From contig PIVH01000636.1 in the NCBI GenBank assembly GCA_003354225.1, forward strand, positions 1-5,307: DNA of 5,307 nucleotides. The letters run 5' to 3'. The position numbers and the translations under genes were made by a program. Under the pieces are notes generated by a model, which worked only from the letters and a program-made list of their open reading frames with translations, was not told the origin of the DNA and did not search any database. Of the stretch, positions 1-5,307 are shown piece by piece. Position 1 is the first letter of the stretch. The number at the start of each line of letters is the position of its first letter. The stretch comes from Globobulimina sp. Lineage: Eukaryota; Foraminifera; Rotaliida.

Positions 1-2139
1 TCCTTGGAAGCCATCCACACTCGAAATATCTATACAATCCAAAATATTATTATGTTTGCCATATACTTGTGTCAATTTATCACTTATTACCGAAACCTGA
101 GCATTATAACCAGTAATAATCCCAATTGATTTCAATATATCGTCAGACTCTTCTTTAGCTTGATTTGCTTCGATTATATTTCTTAATATTTTAACAATTA
201 TATTTGCTTCGCTTACATTGCGTACAGAAAGATCAGAATTCCGTTTCAATTCTTTGCCTTTCACATCAATAAACATCAAAGGCGAGTTATATTCGAAAAA
301 GAAACTTGATTTCTTATGGTCCACCTCATCATATATTTTCTTGGCTGGCCATTGAAATCCAGGGATGTCAAATGCATCTAAATCCATTGCGGACTTTGCG
401 TTTCTAATTTTATTCTCATAAACTACAGAATTTGGCCACTGTGCAATATGAGGATGCATTCTGTATTGGATTGATAACAAATTGTTTGCAAATAGAGGAA
501 AGTACGAGAGGTAGCTTGTTGCAGTGGATGCTTCAATTAATCTGTCAAATAGTGTTTTATCCAATCCTTTGTGCTTGGCTTCTTGTGATATGATAAAAGG
601 TGGTAACTGTTTCTGATCACCAATCATCACTAACTTGCCATATCTAGAACAGCTATGAATCAACGGGATTAATACAGCGGGCTCAATAGTTTGACTAGCT
701 TCATCAACGATGATTAACGAAAACTGTAAAGTTTTTGCATTTATAAACACATCACTGCCACAACCAACACATGTCGCACAAACTACATCTGCTGAGGATA
801 AGATATCTGTGCTCATCTCATTATATATTTTTTCTTTTCTTACCAACAACTCTTGCTTTTCTTTGGATAGTTTCTCTTTTTGATTTTTGTGTACTCTTCT
901 TATTGCCGGAGTGGTTATGCTAATCTGTTTTGAACGTATATGTACGTTATTTAATTCATTATTTATCTCTGTCAGACGGCTTTCAATTTTATTTACCTCT
1001 TTCTTTCGCGGATGATTTTCAATGTGAGATGGCAAACACACAGACCTCACATCCGAATGCATTCGAACAGGCAAACCAACGCGAACTATGTTCAGTTCTT
1101 TTTGTAATAATCCATGCAATATTTGATCCACCCCAGCGTTGGTAAATGCTGTTGCTAAAATAGGTTTGCGTACAAATAGGTTTTCCCGTTTTCTATGCGT
1201 TAATTTATGGTAATATTTCTCAGTCAGTTGCTGTATTTTAGCAACAATATGTATCAATTCAACGGCTGTTTTGGTTTTGCCAGTTCCCGGAGGGCCTTGA
1301 ATTAACGTGATTGCATTTTGAAATGAAGCTTGAACTGCATTTAATTGGCTTTCATTCAATGATAGATCAGATTTATCACATATTTGTTGGATTTCATTCT
1401 GTAATTCTTTGTATACGGTGGAATTTTTATCCCTTATTTCAGAGAACTGATTGTTTATATTGAACAGCAATTGTTCAGTTAAAAACGTTTGAAACCTTGA
1501 AAATTCAGGATTTTTCAGCTTAGGATTTGCAGTCTGTCCATGCCCATCGGATTTATCATTTTGATAATATTTTGGATTATGTTTTAATATTTCATTTGTA
1601 TTAATCCTCAATAAGGCAGCCGAGTCATTGTAATTATGGCATATCATTTGCTGTAATAGTTTGGATCCATTATAAGACATATCATCATTGAAATTATCCA
1701 AAGCATATTGCATCCGATTAATTGTTTGTTCGTCGACACCAACATCTAATCTCCAAATACCGTTACTTATTTTGTTGGATTTGTCAATGCCTTGCAATTC
1801 ATTTTGATGTAATACAATATCAATATATCTTTTGTTTCTTTCTAAGACCGAGCCTTTTAATATGATTTGATCTCTTGAGAGTATGATTTGATTTCCATCA
1901 TTGAATTGGTGATTTATCGGGAAAATCTCATTATTATTAAATGATAATCGGGCAATTCTGTCTCCGTAAAATATACCTTTGATTTGTAATTTGATGTTCA
2001 TGATACAATATCCGTGTCTTTGTAAATCTTTTGTTGCCATATTTTGCAACCGATTGTTAATTATATTTGTTTGCGCTGTATACTCACATTGAAGCAATTG
2101 TTTCCAACGTGAACAATATCTCGCAACTTGAATATTCAT
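1..2139 (-). CDS. SF1B helicase, UPF1/SEN1/IGHMBP2-like, C-terminus cut by the window edge
   Basis: An ATP-driven nucleic-acid helicase; family members unwind RNA or DNA 5' to 3' and act in RNA decay, transcription termination or translation. Translating the minus strand from the ATG at 2139-2137 gives 713 codons with no stop and no intron. Seen in order: an N-terminal region like the IGHMBP2 1B/beta-barrel part (about residues 1-130, including LQRHGYCIMNIK and FYGDRIARLSF); Q motif LNESQLNAV (261-269); Walker A GPPGTGKT (282-289); motif Ia ATAFTNAGVDQI (329-340); a Lys/Glu-rich, probably coiled-coil stalk (about 376-443); ADVVCATCVGCG (450-461); Walker B VDEAS (478-482); motif III GDQKQLPP (507-514); motif IV QYRMHP (558-563); and motif V SVDGFQG (707-713), where the window ends. 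Motif VI and the end of RecA2 lie outside. The start is the first in-frame ATG; an in-frame TAA lies about 90 bases upstream. Assignment within the group is uncertain: the N-terminus resembles IGHMBP2, while DEAS and QYRMHP are more like UPF1/SEN1. Confidence 0.95.
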   Translation of the reverse strand, partial: MNIQVARYCSRWKQLLQCEYTAQTNIINNRLQNMATKDLQRHGYCIMNIKLQIKGIFYGDRIARLSFNNNEIFPINHQFNDGNQIILSRDQIILKGSVLERNKRYIDIVLHQNELQGIDKSNKISNGIWRLDVGVDEQTINRMQYALDNFNDDMSYNGSKLLQQMICHNYNDSAALLRINTNEILKHNPKYYQNDKSDGHGQTANPKLKNPEFSRFQTFLTEQLLFNINNQFSEIRDKNSTVYKELQNEIQQICDKSDLSLNESQLNAVQASFQNAITLIQGPPGTGKTKTAVELIHIVAKIQQLTEKYYHKLTHRKRENLFVRKPILATAFTNAGVDQILHGLLQKELNIVRVGLPVRMHSDVRSVCLPSHIENHPRKKEVNKIESRLTEINNELNNVHIRSKQISITTPAIRRVHKNQKEKLSKEKQELLVRKEKIYNEMSTDILSSADVVCATCVGCGSDVFINAKTLQFSLIIVDEASQTIEPAVLIPLIHSCSRYGKLVMIGDQKQLPPFIISQEAKHKGLDKTLFDRLIEASTATSYLSYFPLFANNLLSIQYRMHPHIAQWPNSVVYENKIRNAKSAMDLDAFDIPGFQWPAKKIYDEVDHKKSSFFFEYNSPLMFIDVKGKELKRNSDLSVRNVSEANIIVKILRNIIEANQAKEESDDILKSIGIITGYNAQVSVISDKLTQVYGKHNNILDCIDISSVDGFQG

Positions 2140-2389
2140 GCTGACATATACTGCGCTGTAACTCAACAAATTGTAGAAGCAGCATCTAGTAATGAATATC
2201 ACTTGCACAGTTTTCCAAAACAGTTTTTAATTTTTCAACAGGAGACGTTTTTTTTTTATTCCAAAGCCAAAATTGTCACCTGATTTGGAGCCAAAATTGT
2301 TAAACGAAATTGAAACTATAATCAATTGTTCATTTTGTAGTACGCATGCGACAAACACACACAACGCAAACACTGAATATAACGCTGCC

Positions 2390-2578
2390 ATGAATAATTC
2401 AGACCAAAGCAATCGTAATTCCTCAAACAATAATGCCGCAAACCATCGCACATTTTCTGCGTTTGATAAAGGCAGAAATAACTCCGACGATGACGAAAAG
2501 AAAACCAATAATCGCAAAGCAATCGAGGATGAGTTTGTCGATGAGAGCAAATGTGCGGACAAAAACATCAGAATTTAA
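2390..2578 (+). CDS. possible small Asn/Asp-rich low-complexity protein or exon, unrecognised
   Basis: From the ATG at 2390 the plus strand reads 62 codons to a TAA at 2576-2578. The product is rich in Asn, Ser, Asp and Lys, with runs such as SNRNSSNNNAANH and NNSDDDEKKTNNRK, and looks intrinsically disordered. The same frame is open without an ATG back to 2231 and there reads FIPKPKLSPDLEPKLLNEIE. The sequence TTTTTCAACAG at 2231-2241 resembles a 3' splice acceptor, so this could be a 3' exon whose 5' exon is elsewhere. No domain is recognised. The antisense frame over the same bases is long and hydrophobic, as expected for the mirror of an Asn/Asp-rich frame. It may be non-coding; I treat it as a candidate only. 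Confidence 0.25.
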   Translation: MNNSDQSNRNSSNNNAANHRTFSAFDKGRNNSDDDEKKTNNRKAIEDEFVDESKCADKNIRI

Positions 2579-2656
2579 CGGAATTTTATTTTTGACCAAA
2601 CCAGTACAAATTCACTGTGATTTGATTACAGCTGTGTCAATTATGAATTATGATGG

Positions 2657-2664
2657 TATTTATA
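2657..2664 (+). promoter_or_regulatory. TATA-like element upstream of the lipase gene
   Basis: The sequence TATTTATA ends 47 bases before the lipase ATG. Its position suits a core promoter for a short 5' leader. The DNA is AT-rich and such 8-mers occur by chance, so this is a placement-based guess. Confidence 0.2.
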
Positions 2665-2711
2665 GGAACTCACCGATAATTTAACAGGTTTCAAATCCAA
2701 TTCGAGCAAAC

Positions 2712-3758
2712 ATGTCCATTCCATCGTCAAAAGCACTAAAGACTGCGACACAACGTATCGCAATATTGAACAAAGTGAAAGTACCCCCAACCAACAAGAA
2801 ACAATCAGACAAAGTCATAATCGACACAGAATTTGTTGAAAAACCGTGGAACAAAGAAAAATTGTTTACCAAAATAGTGAGACCAACAAAGAAATCAAAC
2901 GCAAAGGGAATGATTTTCTTTGTCCAAGGCTTTGGCACTCACTTGACCGAAGGGTATGGTAACCATAATATTGCCGTAACGTATGCTGAACAAGGATTCA
3001 TTGTATTCATGTTTGATGCAAAAGGGCATGGCAGAAGTGATGGTTCGCATTTACAAATCACTGATTATGAAAGTGACTTGGTCAAAGATGCACAATTCAT
3101 GGTCAATTATGCAAAAGACAAATACATCAAAAAGGATGAATTGTATTCTCAAACAATTGACAAGAATGGAAATTATTTTGCAGTTGGACATTCGATGGGT
3201 GGTGCTGTCGTAGTATTGCTGGCATTGCAAGACTTAAAAGCTGAAAGTAGCGGTGAACAGGCCATGAATTTTAAAGGATTGGTACTGGCTGCACCTGCAA
3301 TCGGAATTGCTCCAGAATTGATGCCACCAAAGTTGGTTGTATGGTTGGCGAGGAATGTGTTAGTAAAGATCTGTCCCAACGCAAGATTAATTCCAAGTAA
3401 CTTTAGGCATAACTTGACAGACGATCAGGAGATCGAAGCATTACATGACATGGACCCGTTGAACCCGTTGAATGCATGTCCGCTCATCACAGGAGTAAAT
3501 GTTTTAAGAATGAGTGAATTCATCGTTGCAAATGCACACAAATTGAAAACACCATTATTCATTGGCCATGGAGCCGATGACAGAGCGACTGACTGGTCAA
3601 GTTCAGAAGCATTTTTCAATCAATACAGTTGTAATGAAAATGATAAAGAATTGAAGATTTGTCCTGAAAGAGGGCATTTACTATTTCAAGAAGAAGAGAA
3701 CATATTTAAAGATTCTGTGGAATGGATGGAAAGAAGAATGAATATGACATTCGCCTGA
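2712..3758 (+). CDS. alpha/beta-hydrolase, monoacylglycerol lipase-like
   Basis: A predicted serine hydrolase of the monoacylglycerol lipase / lysophospholipase family, which cleaves monoacylglycerols or related lipid esters to free fatty acid and glycerol. The 348-residue protein is somewhat longer than human MGLL (about 300) because of a basic N-terminal extension of about 45 residues. Visible landmarks are strand b3 with QGFG (72-75), at the site of the usual HGxG oxyanion motif; FDAKGHGRSDG (101-111), matching the family's D-x-x-GHG-x-S-x-G stretch; nucleophile elbow GHSMGG (159-164, Ser161); a lid region (about 195-260) containing DMDPLNPL; the acid in HGADDRATD (Asp290 aligns best, Asp289 adjacent); and the base in ERGHLLFQE (His322). 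There is no evident signal peptide or membrane span, so it is probably cytosolic or peripherally membrane-bound. The ATG has A at -3, and an in-frame TAA at 2682-2684 limits upstream extension. No intron is needed. The triad is complete, so it is probably active; the exact substrate is inferred. Confidence 0.93.
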   Translation: MSIPSSKALKTATQRIAILNKVKVPPTNKKQSDKVIIDTEFVEKPWNKEKLFTKIVRPTKKSNAKGMIFFVQGFGTHLTEGYGNHNIAVTYAEQGFIVFMFDAKGHGRSDGSHLQITDYESDLVKDAQFMVNYAKDKYIKKDELYSQTIDKNGNYFAVGHSMGGAVVVLLALQDLKAESSGEQAMNFKGLVLAAPAIGIAPELMPPKLVVWLARNVLVKICPNARLIPSNFRHNLTDDQEIEALHDMDPLNPLNACPLITGVNVLRMSEFIVANAHKLKTPLFIGHGADDRATDWSSSEAFFNQYSCNENDKELKICPERGHLLFQEEENIFKDSVEWMERRMNMTFA

Positions 3759-3951
3759 CTGTTAATTATAGTTTTGACCGTGTTTACATTATAGTGTTTC
3801 TTTGTTTTATCTTGATGAACATGTGAGGATCTATCAAACAATACACGCATACAAATTGGTTATCCCATAAAATATTATGATCAACAGAAAAAGTACACTC
3901 TTGAAACAATTCAACACCAAAAATGTTACAAATTAAATCCGGTCTAGCAAC

Positions 3952-4003
3952 ATCCGAATCAGAAACACATGAAAACGTGTGCGATAATGTTTCTGATTCG
4001 GAT
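3952..4003. repeat. perfect 16-bp inverted repeat (hairpin)
   Basis: ATCCGAATCAGAAACA at 3952-3967 is exactly reverse-complementary to TGTTTCTGATTCGGAT at 3988-4003, with a 20-base spacer. Within the spacer CATG (3968-3971) can pair with CGTG (3976-3979), allowing one T-G wobble, around an AAAA loop, so a nested stem-loop is possible in RNA or cruciform DNA. It starts 193 bases after the lipase stop. It has no 3' U tract of bacterial terminator type; it is followed by CTG and then a TA run. Confidence 0.9.
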
Positions 4004-4008
4004 TCTGT

Positions 4009-4026
4009 TATATATATATATATATA
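4009..4026. repeat. (TA)9 dinucleotide repeat
   Basis: Nine uninterrupted TA units lie six bases after the hairpin's right arm. This is a simple sequence repeat, typical of AT-rich eukaryotic non-coding DNA and prone to slippage and misassembly. Confidence 0.95.
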
Positions 4027-4089
4027 CATATTATAAATTATTGTGTTACCATCAGCTTAAAAAAAGCTCTGTATTTGTCCATATAAATT

Positions 4090-4111
4090 TGATCATACAT
4101 AGGTATGATCA
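4090..4111. repeat. 9-bp inverted repeat TGATCATAC / GTATGATCA
   Basis: TGATCATAC (4090-4098) and its exact reverse complement GTATGATCA (4103-4111) flank a four-base ATAG loop. The same half-site pair recurs 43-45 bp downstream in a perfect palindrome, so the two units appear related. Confidence 0.9.
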
Positions 4112-4129
4112 TATATTATGTACGTATAA

Positions 4130-4159
4130 ATGTGATCATACATATATGTATGATCACAT
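4130..4159. repeat. perfect 30-bp palindrome
   Basis: The 30 bases are self-complementary about the centre at 4144/4145, with half-arm ATGTGATCATACATA. The TGATCATAC half-sites sit at 4133-4141 and, inverted, at 4148-4156. Symmetry breaks at 4129/4160 (A opposite G). A palindrome with no spacer can extrude as a cruciform or bind a symmetric dimeric protein. Confidence 0.93.
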
Positions 4160-4178
4160 GTACTTGAGGCACATGAGC

Positions 4179-4198
4179 AAAAAAAAAAATAAAAAAAA
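4179..4198. repeat. interrupted poly(A) tract
   Basis: Eleven A residues (4179-4189), one T, then eight A residues (4191-4198) lie just upstream of the composition change near 4230. The tract adds to the low complexity of the probable junction zone. Confidence 0.85.
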
Positions 4199-4230
4199 TA
4201 CCTTGATCATAAAACAAATATATATTTAAA

Positions 4231-4517
4231 GGTTAATGATGGAGGGAATTTACGGGAGGTGTTGGTGAATATATTAGCGATGGAGGCGGAGGACTTATTA
4301 CAGAGTCGGATTCGCAGAGATTTCGCTGATGAGAAGGAAGAGGATGAATATAAGGAAGACGTTATCAAGGCATTAGAAAAGAAGTGAAGCCGGCAGAGAT
4401 TAAGGATGCGACCAAATATATTCCGTGGGGGCATTAGAGAGCAATTACAATTACAACAGGAATGTGAGGCTTATCGCCTCGATCGATATCCAGCAATTGG
4501 CGCGAATGAAGACGTAA
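4231..4517 (+). pseudogene. unidentified frame-broken coding-like segment
   Basis: The plus strand becomes purine-rich here, and three protein-like open stretches follow one another in three frames. The first (to the TGA at 4385-4387) includes LREVLVNILAMEAEDLLQSR and an acidic/basic helix ending ALEKK. The second (about 4381-4434, ending in TAG at 4435-4437) reads [17 protein letters not shown]. The third (about 4431-4514, ending in TAA at 4515-4517) reads [20 protein letters not shown]. Each step is a -1 shift, near GAAAAGAAG and at GGGGG (4427-4431), so these may be parts of one gene broken by single-base losses or by base-calling errors. The first stretch lacks an ATG before 4280. I do not recognise the protein. 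The third stretch overlaps the frame that leads into trpE, so the boundary is unclear. Confidence 0.3.
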
Positions 4518-5307
4518 ATGATAATGGCGAGCGATGCCTATTTTATTTTGAAGATAAGACGGATATCAATAAGCAGTATAAAAAAGCAATTGAAACAATC
4601 AATCAAATAATCACGCTGCTTAATCGACCTTTAAAAAATCCGGTAATTGATTCTTCAAATAAGAGTCTTAAAATAAGATCAAATCTTAAAAAGAATGATT
4701 TTAAGGATATCGTAAATAAAGCAAAAAAATATATACGGGCAGGGGAAATTATCCAGGTTGTCCTCTCACAGCGCTTTGAAACTGACTTAAATACAGATCC
4801 GTTTAAACTCTATCGATCTTTGCGAATGGTAAATCCGTCTCCTTACATGTACTACCTTAAGATGGATAAAGATATTATTGTGGGATCTTCACCTGAGGTA
4901 CTGGTCAGGCTTGAAAATGATGAGATATTCCTTCGTCCCATTGCCGGCACAAGACCAAGAGGTAAAAATGAAAAAGAAGATACTGCCCTGGAAAACAGCC
5001 TAAAAAAAGACCCTAAAGAGATTGCTGAACATATCATGCTTGTTGATCTCGGCAGAAATGATGTGGGTAGAGTATCAAAAATGGGCCAAGTCAGAGTTGA
5101 TGATTTCATGGTGATTGAAAGATACTCACATGTTATGCATCTGGTATCCAGTGTTTATGGAATTTTAAAAAAGGGCAAAAACGCATTTGATGTTTTAGCG
5201 GCATCTTTCCCTGCCGGCACTGTTTCCGGTGCACCCAAGATTCGCGCTATGGAGATTATCGATGAACTTGAGAAAAACAGAAGAGGGCCATATTCAGGAT
5301 CGGTCGG
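4406..5307 (+). CDS. trpE: anthranilate synthase component I (TrpE), catalytic part, broken at both ends
   Basis: TrpE converts chorismate, with ammonia supplied by the TrpG amidotransferase, to anthranilate in the first committed step of tryptophan synthesis. The frame is open from after the TGA at 4385 to the right edge; its first ATG, at 4406, gives 300 codons. Clear similarity to TrpE begins only near residue 49 (about 4550), with [18 protein letters not shown], then [20 protein letters not shown] (105-124), NPSPYMYYL (143-151), SSPEVLVRL (161-169), PIAGTRPRG (178-186), [15 protein letters not shown] (205-219), [12 protein letters not shown] (238-249) and [20 protein letters not shown] (267-286), ending within [10 protein letters not shown]. 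The N-terminal domain, about 200 residues including the LLES tryptophan-feedback site, is absent and replaced by about 48 unrelated residues; the last Mg-binding Glu residues lie beyond the window. The family features are bacterial, and the [10 protein letters not shown] and [10 protein letters not shown] forms suit Deltaproteobacteria- or Firmicutes-like TrpE. The start codon is formal, and no ribosome binding site decides it. As it stands this is a 5'-truncated gene or one side of a chimera. Confidence 0.88.
   Translation, partial: MRPNIFRGGIREQLQLQQECEAYRLDRYPAIGANEDVNDNGERCLFYFEDKTDINKQYKKAIETINQIITLLNRPLKNPVIDSSNKSLKIRSNLKKNDFKDIVNKAKKYIRAGEIIQVVLSQRFETDLNTDPFKLYRSLRMVNPSPYMYYLKMDKDIIVGSSPEVLVRLENDEIFLRPIAGTRPRGKNEKEDTALENSLKKDPKEIAEHIMLVDLGRNDVGRVSKMGQVRVDDFMVIERYSHVMHLVSSVYGILKKGKNAFDVLAASFPAGTVSGAPKIRAMEIIDELEKNRRGPYSGSV

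Larger units (their letters stand above)
2140..2711. other. divergent intergenic region between helicase and lipase
   Basis: This 572-base spacer separates two head-to-head genes, so both promoters and 5' leaders should lie here. Visible items are a T10 run (2248-2257), an 11-bp direct repeat GCCAAAATTGT (2266-2276 and 2290-2300, 24 bp apart, so in phase if coding), a possible Asn/Asp-rich coding stretch, and a TATA-like site. I see no tRNA or other RNA gene. Neither strand has an ATG-initiated frame with a recognisable domain. Confidence 0.8.
3759..4230. other. AT-rich spacer with palindromes and simple repeats
   Basis: This stretch after the lipase stop holds no gene I can support. It contains a strong hairpin, a TA run, two related palindromes and A tracts, and the translated frames across it are short and low in complexity (Ile/Tyr or Lys/Asn runs). 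I find no AATAAA polyadenylation signal close behind the lipase. The minus strand between about 3787 and 3957 translates without stops into about 57 residues of ordinary composition, but with no recognisable domain. Confidence 0.75.

Noticed and set aside
2072-2160. A 9-bp direct repeat TGCGCTGTA (2072-2080 and 2152-2160) around the helicase start.
   Set aside because: It is too short, and has only two copies, one of them inside the coding region; chance is adequate.
2227-2568. A 113-codon hydrophobic minus-strand frame that looks like a membrane protein.
   Set aside because: It is the exact antisense of an Asn/Asp/Lys-rich frame; such frames mirror into Phe/Leu/Val-rich ones, so the hydrophobicity is a by-product.
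2433-2684. An 83-codon plus-strand frame in the same phase as the lipase, separated from it only by the TAA at 2682-2684, suggesting an N-terminal extension by readthrough.
   Set aside because: The frame lacks resemblance to any lipase N-terminus, overlaps the Asn/Asp-rich frame, and the lipase already has a good ATG and a complete fold from 2712.
2656-2687. A 32-base possible intron (GTATTTAT ... TTTAACAG) just before the lipase start.
   Set aside because: It is very short for most eukaryotes, and splicing would join the lipase to a frame with no long open stretch upstream.
3952-4003. The hairpin as a bacterial rho-independent terminator.
   Set aside because: The stem is not GC-rich, the loop is long, no U tract follows, and the adjoining gene is of eukaryotic type.
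3784-4029. An 81-codon minus-strand frame after the lipase.
   Set aside because: Its start lies in the TA run, part of it is the hairpin arms, and no domain is visible; a relic exon cannot be excluded but is not supported.
4090-4159. The repeated TGATCATAC units as a CRISPR array.
   Set aside because: The units are only 9 bp, palindromic in pairs, with no regular spacers and no cas genes, in eukaryote-like DNA.
1-4200. A giant-virus origin, given AT-rich intronless genes that include an SF1 helicase.
   Set aside because: The spacers are long and repeat-rich, I see no viral hallmark gene, and no late-promoter-like motif stands before either start; a protist nuclear genome fits better.

Overview
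The window joins two unlike kinds of DNA. Positions 1 to about 4,200 look like the nuclear genome of an AT-rich unicellular eukaryote. The reasons are two uninterrupted protein genes of eukaryotic type, A at -3 before both start codons, a possible Asn/Asp-rich low-complexity coding stretch, and a long AT-rich spacer with a TA run, A tracts and palindromes. I cannot name the species; a rhizarian or amoeboid protist is only a guess. From about 4,230 the composition changes, and from about 4,550 to the end the sequence encodes a clearly bacterial-type anthranilate synthase component I (TrpE).

Layout. (1) 1-2139, minus strand: most of a superfamily 1B helicase of the UPF1/SEN1/IGHMBP2 group. It has 713 codons, is cut by the left edge directly after motif V, and lacks motif VI. 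(2) 2140-2711: the divergent spacer, which must hold both promoters. It also contains a short Asn/Asp-rich open stretch on the plus strand that may or may not be coding. (3) 2712-3758, plus strand: a complete 348-residue serine hydrolase of the monoacylglycerol lipase family with a full catalytic triad, but with Gln replacing His in the usual HGxG oxyanion motif. (4) 3759-4230: a non-coding, AT-rich spacer with a 16-bp-arm hairpin, a (TA)9 run, a perfect 30-bp palindrome, a related smaller palindrome, and six copies of the 8-mer TGATCATA in both orientations. (5) 4231-4517: purine-rich DNA carrying short protein-like open stretches in three successive frames, unidentified, possibly a broken gene. 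(6) 4406-5307, plus strand: an open frame whose downstream 250 or so codons are trpE without its N-terminal domain, running off the right edge.

The helicase and lipase are head-to-head neighbours, but nothing shows that they share a pathway. The trpE part does not fit the rest. The simplest reading is a chimeric assembly or a bacterial contaminant joined in the AT-rich repeat or just beyond it; recent insertion of bacterial DNA into the eukaryotic genome is the alternative. I see no complete undescribed multi-gene system here. The points most worth a second look are the eukaryote-to-bacterium junction and the palindrome cluster beside it.
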